Assembly: GCA_016745215.1 (NCBI GenBank)
Contig: CP050890.1
Coordinates: 1,736,001 to 1,800,000, forward strand
Reading direction: 5' to 3'
Length of the DNA stretch: 64,000 nucleotides
Origin: Thiohalocapsa sp. PB-PSB1
GTDB taxonomy: Bacteria; Pseudomonadota; Gammaproteobacteria; Chromatiales; Chromatiaceae
Of the stretch, positions 34,281 through 41,026 are shown piece after piece (the first letter of the stretch is position 1; each line of letters opens with the position of its first letter). A model generated the notes under the pieces. The model saw only the letters and a list, made by a program, of their open reading frames with translations, was not told where the DNA came from and did not search any database. A program made the position numbers and the translations under genes.

Positions 34281-35341
34281 GCGTGCTGTTGCGGGTCATT
34301 CGCAGGCCGCAAAGCCTAGGTGATCTTAGCATCGGCGAATGGAATCGTTTGCTTGCGGAGATTCGCCCGCTTCGATTGGGCGGGCGTTTGAGCTGGATCA
34401 TCGAGGATCAGGGTCTGGTTGACGCCTGTCCGGCGCCGGCTTGGGAGGAGTTGCGGGCGCAGCGCTATTTTGCCCAGGCCACGCAGGCGCGGGTGAGATT
34501 GGAATTGCGCAGTTTGCGCAAGGCGCTGGCAGAGGTGCAGGCGCCGGTAATTTTGCTGAAAGGGGCCGCCTATATGCAATCGGGCTTGCGTCTGGCGCGC
34601 GGTCGGGATTTTGCCGATCTGGACATCCTGCTGCGGCGTGACGAGCTGGAGGCGGTGGAAACAGCCCTCGCCGCGGGCGGTTGGGTCAGCGAAACCCATG
34701 ATCGCTACGACCAGCGCTATTATCGCCGCTGGATGCACGAACTGCCGCCACTGCGGCATCGGCAGCGCAGCTTGGAGGTGGATCTGCATCACGATGTGCT
34801 GCCGCTGACGAGTCGGCTGCGGCCCGATGTTGCATTATTGTGGGCCGCATCTCAGCCGCTGGCCTTGCATCCATTTCGCGTGCTTTGTCCCGAAGACATG
34901 CTGTTGCATAGCGCAACGCATCTGTTTCAGGATGGTGAAATCAGCGGCGACCTCGGCGGTTTGTTGGATCTGCACCAATTATTACTGGAGTTTGCCGATC
35001 TGGAAGGCTTCTGGCAGCGACTGCCAAACCGGGCAGAGCGACTGCAACTCGGCCGTCCGTTGTATTACGCTTTACTCTTTTGTGCCTCGCTGTTACAGAC
35101 GCCGATACCAAAGGATACGCTGGAAACGGTGCGCCGTTTTGCGCCAGGCCGGCTGAACGGTCGGCTGATGGAATGGTTGGTGCCGCGAGTTCTCGAGCCT
35201 CGCTATCCGACCCGCAGACCCGCTCATATTGCCATCTGGCTGCTTTATCTGCGCTCGCATTGGTTGCGTATGCCGCCGGTTTTGCTGACCCTGCATTTGC
35301 TGCGCAAATTGGGCCGGCATATGGGCAAGCAACTGGCTTAG
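34277..35341 (+). CDS. Nucleotidyltransferase-family protein (NTP_transf_5 type)
   Basis: 354 residues from ATG 34277, which overlaps the kinase stop in an ATGA; the longer frame would lie inside the kinase gene. The nucleotidyltransferase core shows VILLKGAAYMQSGL, RDFADLDILLRRDE (catalytic Asp pair DLD) and LEVDLHHDVLP. A helical C-terminal half follows (CPEDMLLHSATHLF). In HPr-rel-A loci and in some lasso-peptide loci such proteins accompany PqqD-like and HprK-like partners. It probably transfers a nucleotide or phosphate to an unknown acceptor. Confidence 0.85.
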   Translation: MSVLLRVIRRPQSLGDLSIGEWNRLLAEIRPLRLGGRLSWIIEDQGLVDACPAPAWEELRAQRYFAQATQARVRLELRSLRKALAEVQAPVILLKGAAYMQSGLRLARGRDFADLDILLRRDELEAVETALAAGGWVSETHDRYDQRYYRRWMHELPPLRHRQRSLEVDLHHDVLPLTSRLRPDVALLWAASQPLALHPFRVLCPEDMLLHSATHLFQDGEISGDLGGLLDLHQLLLEFADLEGFWQRLPNRAERLQLGRPLYYALLFCASLLQTPIPKDTLETVRRFAPGRLNGRLMEWLVPRVLEPRYPTRRPAHIAIWLLYLRSHWLRMPPVLLTLHLLRKLGRHMGKQLA

Positions 35342-35588
35342 GCGATTTCTGTGGAGAAACAGACCACCTGGCTGGTGCAGCGCTGCGGATGTCCCGCTAC
35401 CGTTGCTGCTGTTTATCGTTGTCGTAATCGCTCATCGCAAATTATCGATGACGACCACGATGACGACCACGCCTGCAAACGGTCTCGCGATTTCCGCAGC
35501 AGAGCACTAGTCTTCTCGTCCGCCTTTGCGAAGGCGAACGAGCATCCGGCGCCAGTTGATCTATTTACTCCGGCAATCGCCTTGGGAA
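35339..35588. repeat. Palindromic element copy with about 160-bp core
   Basis: The left arm TTAGGCGATTTCTGTGGAGA begins at the NTase stop codon. The right arm ends CTCCGGCAATCGCCTTGG-type near 35586. It is the longest copy of the family seen at 22982, 31490 and 32862. The element abuts the NTase stop, so the last codon may lie within it. Confidence 0.7.
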
Positions 35589-35651
35589 CGATTCGATTTT
35601 CGATTTCGATCCCGATGGTCCGAACTTCAGGCATGCTCGGCTGCTGTGGCA

Positions 35652-36929
35652 TCAGCGATGCAATGCCTTATGACCGATGTCGGAGCGAAAAAATGCGCCC
35701 TGGAAGTGGATTTTGTCAACAGAGCGATAAGCCCGCGAACGGGCCTCGGTGACATCCGCGCCCAGTGCGGTGACGCACACCACCCGACCGCCGTCCGTTA
35801 TGCACTGCTCTCCATCACGCCGAGTGCCGGCGTGGAATACCTTGATCCCGCTGTCCAAGATGCGGTTTGCGCCGATGATGGGGAAACCCTTGGGATAATC
35901 CCCAGGATAGCCCCCCGATGCGAGCACGACACCCAGGGCCGTCTGCTGATTCCATTCGGCGGTGCTTCGATGCAGCCGAGAGTCAAGCGCGTCGATACAC
36001 AATTGTACCAAATCGGAATCGAGTCGCATCAGGATAGGCTGTGTTTCCGGGTCGCCGAGCCGGCAGTTGTATTCGAGCACGCGAGGCACGCCGTCGTTTC
36101 CGATCATCAGCCCCGCGTACAGGAAGCCGACGTAGCGAATACCTTCTGCGGCGAGCCCAGCCAGGGTAGGGCGCATCACATCGGCCATGATGCGCTCATG
36201 CAGTTCCGGGGTGACGACGGGCGCCGGCGAGTAGGCCCCCATGCCGCCGGTGTTGGGTCCGCGATCGCCATCGTCGCGCGCTTTATGGTCTTGCGACGAG
36301 GCCAGCGGCAGAATGTGCTCGCCGTCAATCATGGCGATAAAGCTGGCCTCCTCGCCGCGCAGCAGTTCCTCGATCACCACGCGACGGCCGGCATCGCCAA
36401 AGCGGCCTTCGCTCAGCATGTCGCGCAGTGCGGTCTCGGCCGTGGCCAAATTGTCGGCCAGGATGACGCCCTTGCCGGCAGCCAGTCCATCCGCTTTGAT
36501 CACGATCGGCGCCCCCACCTGATGCAGATACGCCAACGCTGGAGCGAGTGCGGTAAAGCTTTGGTAACTCGCAGTCGGGATGCTGTGTCGCTGCAGGAAA
36601 TCCTTGGCGAAGCCTTTCGAGCCCTCCAATCTGGCGGCCGAACGGGTTGGCCCGAAGCAACGCAAACCGGCCGCTGTAAAATAATCGACAACACCGGCAA
36701 CCAGCGGCGCTTCTGGTCCGACAATGGTCAGATCGATGCCGGTGTTGCGGGCGAAAGCAAGCAGCGCTTCGCTGTCGGTGGCGGCAATGGCGACATTCTC
36801 TACACCAGGTTCCTCAGCGGTGCCGCCGTTGCCGGGGGCGACATAGATACGCTCGGCAAGGGGCGACTGTGCTGCTTTCCAGGCAAGCGCATGTTCGCGC
36901 CCACCGTTGCCGACGATCAGGATTTTCAT
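35652..36929 (-). CDS. purD: Phosphoribosylamine-glycine ligase
   Basis: About 425 residues from ATG 36929 (MKILIVGNGGREHALAWKAA), the usual N-terminus; a start seven codons upstream is less typical. It joins glycine to phosphoribosylamine with ATP, the second step of purine synthesis. ATP-grasp motifs include PIVIKADGLAAGKGVI, EASFIAMIDGEHILPLASSQ and the metal site LEYNCRLGDPETQP. GPNTGGMGAYSPAP is the family signature. purH, often adjacent, is not present. Confidence 0.95.
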   Translation of the reverse strand: MKILIVGNGGREHALAWKAAQSPLAERIYVAPGNGGTAEEPGVENVAIAATDSEALLAFARNTGIDLTIVGPEAPLVAGVVDYFTAAGLRCFGPTRSAARLEGSKGFAKDFLQRHSIPTASYQSFTALAPALAYLHQVGAPIVIKADGLAAGKGVILADNLATAETALRDMLSEGRFGDAGRRVVIEELLRGEEASFIAMIDGEHILPLASSQDHKARDDGDRGPNTGGMGAYSPAPVVTPELHERIMADVMRPTLAGLAAEGIRYVGFLYAGLMIGNDGVPRVLEYNCRLGDPETQPILMRLDSDLVQLCIDALDSRLHRSTAEWNQQTALGVVLASGGYPGDYPKGFPIIGANRILDSGIKVFHAGTRRDGEQCITDGGRVVCVTALGADVTEARSRAYRSVDKIHFQGAFFRSDIGHKALHR

Positions 36930-37059
36930 CAGGGCATACCATCGAGTCACGAATAGCTTGTGCCGGACCGGCGTCGCGAATTATTGGTGCGACGCTGCCT
37001 GAGCACGGTGAAGGGGGATATGATGACATGTCGAGGCCAACACGAAAACCGGGGCGAAC
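36930..37059. other. Intergenic segment before MITE-like element
   Basis: 130 bases upstream of purD. It should carry the purD promoter. No clear -35/-10 pair was identified and no PUR box is evident by eye. Confidence 0.35.
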
Positions 37060-37324
37060 CCTAGGCTGTCGAAATGTCCTGAGTTTTGATGCCAAACCGA
37101 TTCCGGGTCTTGGATTGCATCATCGAACGCACTGGGGAAGCCGAATCGGTGTCGGGGTCGCTATCGGAATCGGAATCGGAATCGAATCCGCTTTTCATCG
37201 ATCAAAGCAGCCAGCTCGATACCAATCCCTAATGTTGACCTTGACACCGATCCCGACACCGACTAAGCATCCATAAATCGGGAAGCGCTTGTTTTAGTGA
37301 GACTGCAGATTTCGACAGCCTAGG
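37060..37324. mobile_element. MITE-like element with 16-bp terminal inverted repeats
   Basis: CCTAGGCTGTCGAAAT at 37060-37075 is perfectly inverted at 37309-37324. A CGAAC sequence flanks both ends (37055-37059, 37325-37329), consistent with a 5-bp target duplication. The interior includes iterated CGGAATCGGAATCGGAATCG-type units and no gene. Its first half (to about 37170) is shared with 56359-56470. A different element at 52681-52926 has termini with the same CCTAGGCTG start. Confidence 0.82.
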
Positions 37325-37472
37325 CGAACCCATACCGAAAGCGCCGCAGCAAGTCAGTCGCATGGCCTCTGGGGCAAGGTTTCTCGGGAGTGGCGGGCAT
37401 ACGGCATTTGACCGCTCTGCGGGCAGTTGTTCTAATCCATAAAAGATCATCCATTTGCCACGAGGCCGTACC

Positions 37473-38963
37473 ATGTCACTGCAACCCGTCATCCTGTCCG
37501 GTGGCTCCGGAACCCGGCTTTGGCCGCTGTCCCGGGAGGCCTATCCAAAGCAGTTTCTAGCTTTGACCGGTCCGCACACCATGCTGCAGGAAACCGCGCG
37601 CAGACTCGATAATCTGGTCGAAGAGCATCCGCGCCAAGGCCTGCATGTGTTTGATCCAATCGTTGTTTGCAACGAGGAACACCGTTTTCTGGTGGCCGAG
37701 CAATTTCGTATGCTCGGACGCCCGACCACGTCGATCATTCTCGAACCGGTTGGGCGCAACACCGCGCCGGCGCTGACATTGGCCGCGTTGACCGCGTCCC
37801 AGGCCGCTGCTGACCCGGTGCTGTTGGTGATGCCGGCGGATCACACCATTGCTGACGAGGCCGGTTTTCGCCATGCGGTTGCCGATGGCTACCTGCTGGC
37901 CGAGGAAGGTGCCGTCATTACCTTTGGCGTGGTGCCGAACAAACCTGAAATCGGCTATGGTTATATCTGCCAGGGTGAGGAACTGAAGCGCGAGGATCTC
38001 CACGTTCCCGCATATCGACTGCATGCGTTTGTCGAAAAGCCCGATCTGGAAACGGCGCAACGCTATCTTGCTTCCCGCGAATATCTATGGAACAGCGGCA
38101 TCTTTATGATGCGAGCTTCGGTCTGGCTGGGGCTGATTGGTCGTTTTCGTGCCGATATCCTCGCGGCTGTGCAATCCGCCATCGCCGACGGCCGCGCTGA
38201 CGGTGACTTCCTGCGTCTCAGTGCGGAACTGTTCAGGGCCTGCCCCAGCGACTCCATCGATTATGCGGTGATGGAGCGGCTGTCAGGCGATCAAGCCATC
38301 GCTGAACATCCGGCCTTGGTGCTCCCATTGAGCGTCGGCTGGTCCGACGTCGGTGCCTGGTCTGCACTCTGGGAGGTGCGCGAGCAGGATGCGGTCGGTA
38401 ACGTGCTCGACGGCGATGCCTTTGTGCACGATTCGTCGAACAATCTCGTGATCGCCCAGCAGCGCATGGTGGCGGCGGTCGGGGTGGAGAATTTGATTAT
38501 CGTCGAGACACCGGATGCGGTGTTGGTGGCAAGCAAGGACCGCGCCCAAGAAGTCAAGGCGGTCACACAGTATCTAAAGGATTCACAGCGCGACGAGCAC
38601 CGCCATCACCAACGACTGCATCGGCCTTGGGGCGCATTCGAATCGATCGGCGACGGCGAACGCTATCAGGTCAAGCGTCTGAACGTGAACCCAGGCGAGT
38701 CGTTGTCGTTGCAGATGCATCATCACCGTGCTGAGCATTGGATAGTCGTCTCCGGTACCGCGCGCGTCACGTGCGACGAGCGCAGCTTCCTGCTGTCGGA
38801 GAACCAATCCACCTATATCCCGGTGGGCGCTCAGCATCAGCTCGAGAATCCCGGCAAGATTCCGCTGGAGATCATTGAAGTGCGCTCCGGCGGTTATTTG
38901 GCCGAAGACGATATCGTACGTTTGCAGGACCGCTACGATCGTAATACCAGCGAGGGTTGCTGA
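37473..38963 (+). CDS. manC: Mannose-1-phosphate guanylyltransferase / mannose-6-phosphate isomerase
   Basis: 496 residues from ATG 37473, with GAGG eight bases upstream. The bifunctional enzyme makes GDP-mannose for polysaccharides. The N-terminal transferase has LSGGSGTRLWPLSREAYPKQ, PADHTI, FGVVPNKPEIGYGYI and FVEKPD. The C-terminal type II isomerase cupin has RPWGAFESIGDGERYQVKRL, metal-binding QMHHHRAEHWIVVSGTA and YIPVGAQHQLENPG. The length and domain order match AlgA/ManC. No other polysaccharide gene is adjacent; ychF follows 144 bases downstream. Confidence 0.95.
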   Translation: MSLQPVILSGGSGTRLWPLSREAYPKQFLALTGPHTMLQETARRLDNLVEEHPRQGLHVFDPIVVCNEEHRFLVAEQFRMLGRPTTSIILEPVGRNTAPALTLAALTASQAAADPVLLVMPADHTIADEAGFRHAVADGYLLAEEGAVITFGVVPNKPEIGYGYICQGEELKREDLHVPAYRLHAFVEKPDLETAQRYLASREYLWNSGIFMMRASVWLGLIGRFRADILAAVQSAIADGRADGDFLRLSAELFRACPSDSIDYAVMERLSGDQAIAEHPALVLPLSVGWSDVGAWSALWEVREQDAVGNVLDGDAFVHDSSNNLVIAQQRMVAAVGVENLIIVETPDAVLVASKDRAQEVKAVTQYLKDSQRDEHRHHQRLHRPWGAFESIGDGERYQVKRLNVNPGESLSLQMHHHRAEHWIVVSGTARVTCDERSFLLSENQSTYIPVGAQHQLENPGKIPLEIIEVRSGGYLAEDDIVRLQDRYDRNTSEGC

Positions 38964-39107
38964 ATGCCGCCGCAATTGCCGGGTCGAGACCCGGCAACGG
39001 CTGACGCAGCGCCCGCCATGGCCGAAACGGATCGGCCAACAATCAAGGTAGGCGCGTTGTCGGAATCTGTTTTTTTGCTGTTAACGAGCGTCGAGGGTGG
39101 AAGAGCC

Positions 39108-40199
39108 ATGGGATTCAAATGCGGCATCGTTGGGCTGCCCAACGTCGGCAAGTCCACATTATTCAATGCGCTGACCAAGTCTGGCATCGCAGCAGAGAAT
39201 TATCCTTTTTGTACCATCGATCCGAATATTGGCGTGGTGCCATTGCCGGACGCCCGCCTGGACGTCATCGCCGATATTGCCAAGTCGGCCAAAATCGTGC
39301 CAACCAGCATGCAATTCGTGGATATTGCCGGACTGGTTGCAGGCGCATCCAAAGGTGAGGGACTCGGCAATAAGTTTCTGGCCAATATTCGCGAGACCGA
39401 CGCCATCGCTCATGTGGTGCGTTGTTTTGACGACGACGATGTGGTGCATGTGGCAGGCGCTGTCGATCCGGTGCGCGACATCGAGACCATCGACACCGAA
39501 CTGGCGCTGGCGGATCTGGAGAGCGTCGGCAAGGCATTGGACAAGGCTGTCAAGCAATCCAAGACCGGCGATAAGTCGATGCTGGCCCGCAAGGCGCTGT
39601 TGGAGCGCGTTTCAGCCCATCTCGACAGCGGGCACCCGGTGCGGGCGATGCAACTCAGCGAAGACGAGCAGGGCGAATTACGGGACTTATTCCTTCTCAC
39701 CGCCAAGCCGGGCATGTATGTGGCCAATGTCGCCGAGGATGGCTTCAAAGACAACCCGCTGCTGGAGCGTATTCGCGTCCATGCCGATGCCGAAGGCGCC
39801 ATCGTGGTGCCGGTATGTGCCGCCATCGAAGCTGAGATCGTAGAACTGGACGAGTCGGAACGTGCCGAGTTCCTGGCCGATCTGGGGCTTGACGAGCCGG
39901 GCCTGAACCGCGTCGTGCGCGCCGGCTATCGCCTGCTTGGGCTCGAAACCTACTTCACCGCCGGTCCCAAGGAGGCGCGCGCCTGGACCATCCCGAAGCA
40001 GGCCACGGCACCGCGCGCGGCCGGCGTCATTCATACGGATTTCGAGCGCGGCTTTATTCGTGCCGAGGTGATCGGATACGATGATTTCGTGGCCTGTAAC
40101 GGCGAACAAGGAGCCCGAGAAGCCGGCAAACTGCGCAGCGAAGGAAAGGATTACATCGTGCGCGACGGGGATGTCGTGCACTTTCGCTTCAATGTTTGA
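39108..40199 (+). CDS. ychF: Ribosome-binding GTPase/ATPase YchF
   Basis: 363 residues from ATG 39108 (GAGGGTGGAAG upstream); the longer open frame adds unconserved residues. The Obg-family P-loop is GLPNVGKST and the G3 motif is DIAGLVAGASKGEGLGNKFL. The base-recognition motif is NVAED rather than NKxD, which is why YchF binds ATP as well as GTP. A coiled-coil insert and the C-terminal TGS domain (TFFTAG-type, here TYFTAGPKEARAWTI to VRDGDVVHFRFNV) are complete. It is usually near pth and rplY, which are not seen here. Confidence 0.97.
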   Translation: MGFKCGIVGLPNVGKSTLFNALTKSGIAAENYPFCTIDPNIGVVPLPDARLDVIADIAKSAKIVPTSMQFVDIAGLVAGASKGEGLGNKFLANIRETDAIAHVVRCFDDDDVVHVAGAVDPVRDIETIDTELALADLESVGKALDKAVKQSKTGDKSMLARKALLERVSAHLDSGHPVRAMQLSEDEQGELRDLFLLTAKPGMYVANVAEDGFKDNPLLERIRVHADAEGAIVVPVCAAIEAEIVELDESERAEFLADLGLDEPGLNRVVRAGYRLLGLETYFTAGPKEARAWTIPKQATAPRAAGVIHTDFERGFIRAEVIGYDDFVACNGEQGAREAGKLRSEGKDYIVRDGDVVHFRFNV

Positions 40200-40215
40200 G
40201 TCCCAGGGATGGCGC

Positions 40216-40244
40216 TTGACGCAAGCCACTTCCGCGCGTATTAT
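40216..40244 (+). promoter_or_regulatory. Sigma-70-type promoter of tRNA-Met
   Basis: TTGACG at 40216-40221 and TATTAT at 40239-40244 are separated by exactly 17 bases. Transcription should start about seven bases later, just ahead of the tRNA 5' end at 40259. Confidence 0.75.
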
Positions 40245-40258
40245 TCGGCGGCTTTACT

Positions 40259-40335
40259 GGCTACGTAGCTCAGTTGGTTAGAGCGCGGCACTCATAATGC
40301 CGATGTCGCTAGTTCGAATCTAGCCGTAGCCACCA
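40259..40335 (+). tRNA. tRNA-Met (CAT), elongator type
   Basis: 77 bases including CCA. The acceptor stem GGCTACG (40259-40265) pairs with CGTAGCC (40325-40331). The D-arm is AGCTCAGTTGGTTAGAGC. The anticodon loop CTCATAA gives anticodon CAT, and the T-arm contains GTTCGAATC. The 5' half matches the E. coli elongator tRNA-Met pattern; the first pair is G-C, not the mismatch of initiator tRNA. A tRNA-Ile2 whose CAT is modified to lysidine is less likely. Its 3' half is the left attachment site of the island. Confidence 0.95.
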
Positions 40336-40338
40336 GAA
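40291..40338 (+). other. Left attachment site (att) inside tRNA-Met
   Basis: 48 bases from the anticodon loop to just past CCA. The same sequence recurs at 56057-56100 with one substitution and an inserted C at its end, and its last 28 bases recur again at 56107-56134. A tRNA gene kept intact by the element's own 3' copy is the hallmark of tyrosine-integrase islands. Confidence 0.9.
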
Positions 40339-40352
40339 ATGTCAACAAAAAC

Positions 40353-40375
40353 AGCCGCTTCCGAGCGGCTTTTTT
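40353..40375 (+). terminator. Rho-independent terminator after tRNA-Met
   Basis: AGCCGCT (40353-40359), loop TCCG, AGCGGCT (40364-40370), then a run of T. A related hairpin, with a longer T-run, lies at 56148-56175 beyond the right attachment site. That one may be the tRNA gene's original terminator. Confidence 0.88.
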
Positions 40376-40408
40376 GCGTCTGCTAGTCGCGGCCTCGACT
40401 CGTCGTCC

Positions 40409-40428
40409 TGGGGTCACGGTGGGGTCAC
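40409..40428. repeat. Paired TGGGGTCAC sites near left island end
   Basis: TGGGGTCACGGTGGGGTCAC at 40409-40428 holds two 9-base repeats. The same pair, with one base difference between the units, lies at 55904-55923 just upstream of the integrase gene, with an inverted copy at 55889-55897. Such direct repeats near each end fit integrase arm-binding sites. Confidence 0.65.
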
Positions 40429-40609
40429 AGATTTCATCGGCCGCACGACTTGGCTCGACCATCGTTCAACCGCTGGGCTGGCAGGCTTGGCGCCGACTTG
40501 CCGCGATGACAAGGGATGATCGCCCGCTGGTGCGGCGTTGGCGCTGATTCACGGGCTGAGATCCATAGACCCTTGCCCAGGAATTCGAGGCTGTCACATA
40601 GACCATCGC

Positions 40610-41023
40610 CTATGGGCGAGATGCAGACGCTTGGGAGATTGGACGCTTGCTGTCTGCCGCTCGGCTGCGCTGCGAGTCGCCAGACTGCGGGATTGATGGG
40701 CCGAATCCCGATGCGCGGTATGGGCGCTGGGTGTCCACACATTTTATGCACCAGGCGTCGAAGGTCATCACCGAATCGTCCGGGAGGTCGAGCAAATGCA
40801 GGGCGGAGCGGATGTACTCCTTGAGCGAGCGGGTGAAGACGAAGATGCGCAGCCGCTCCGGCGATATGCCATGCTCGTCCATCAAATGCCGGGCACGATG
40901 GAGCAGCACCATGGTCTTCCCTGAGCCGGGCGAGCCGAGAATGCCCCGATGCTCTCGCGGGCTCAACGTGGTTGCACGTTCCTGCTCAACGGTCAGCTCG
41001 GTTCGGTGTACCAGCCAGGTCAT
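40610..41023 (-). pseudogene. Truncated UvrD-like superfamily I helicase
   Basis: ATG 41023, three bases after the Hsp70 stop. The first 100 or so residues are normal for a UvrD/REP-type helicase: Walker A GSPGSGKTMVLLHRARHLMD, then RIFVFTRSLKEYIRSAL and VMTFDAWC. Homology stops around residue 100 (near 40720), and the remaining 35 residues (RASGFGPSIPQSGDSQRSRA) look like out-of-context sequence. Motifs II-VI are absent, so it cannot be a working helicase. The truncation lies within 500 bases of the left attachment site, suggesting deletion at the island edge. Confidence 0.8.
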
Positions 41024-41026
41024 GAT

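Noticed and set aside
35526..36956. 476-residue plus-strand frame
   Set aside because: Antisense of purD; purD has all family motifs on the other strand.
40259..40335. Initiator tRNA-fMet
   Set aside because: The first base pair G-C and the D/anticodon arms fit the elongator tRNA-Met, not an initiator with a 1-72 mismatch.
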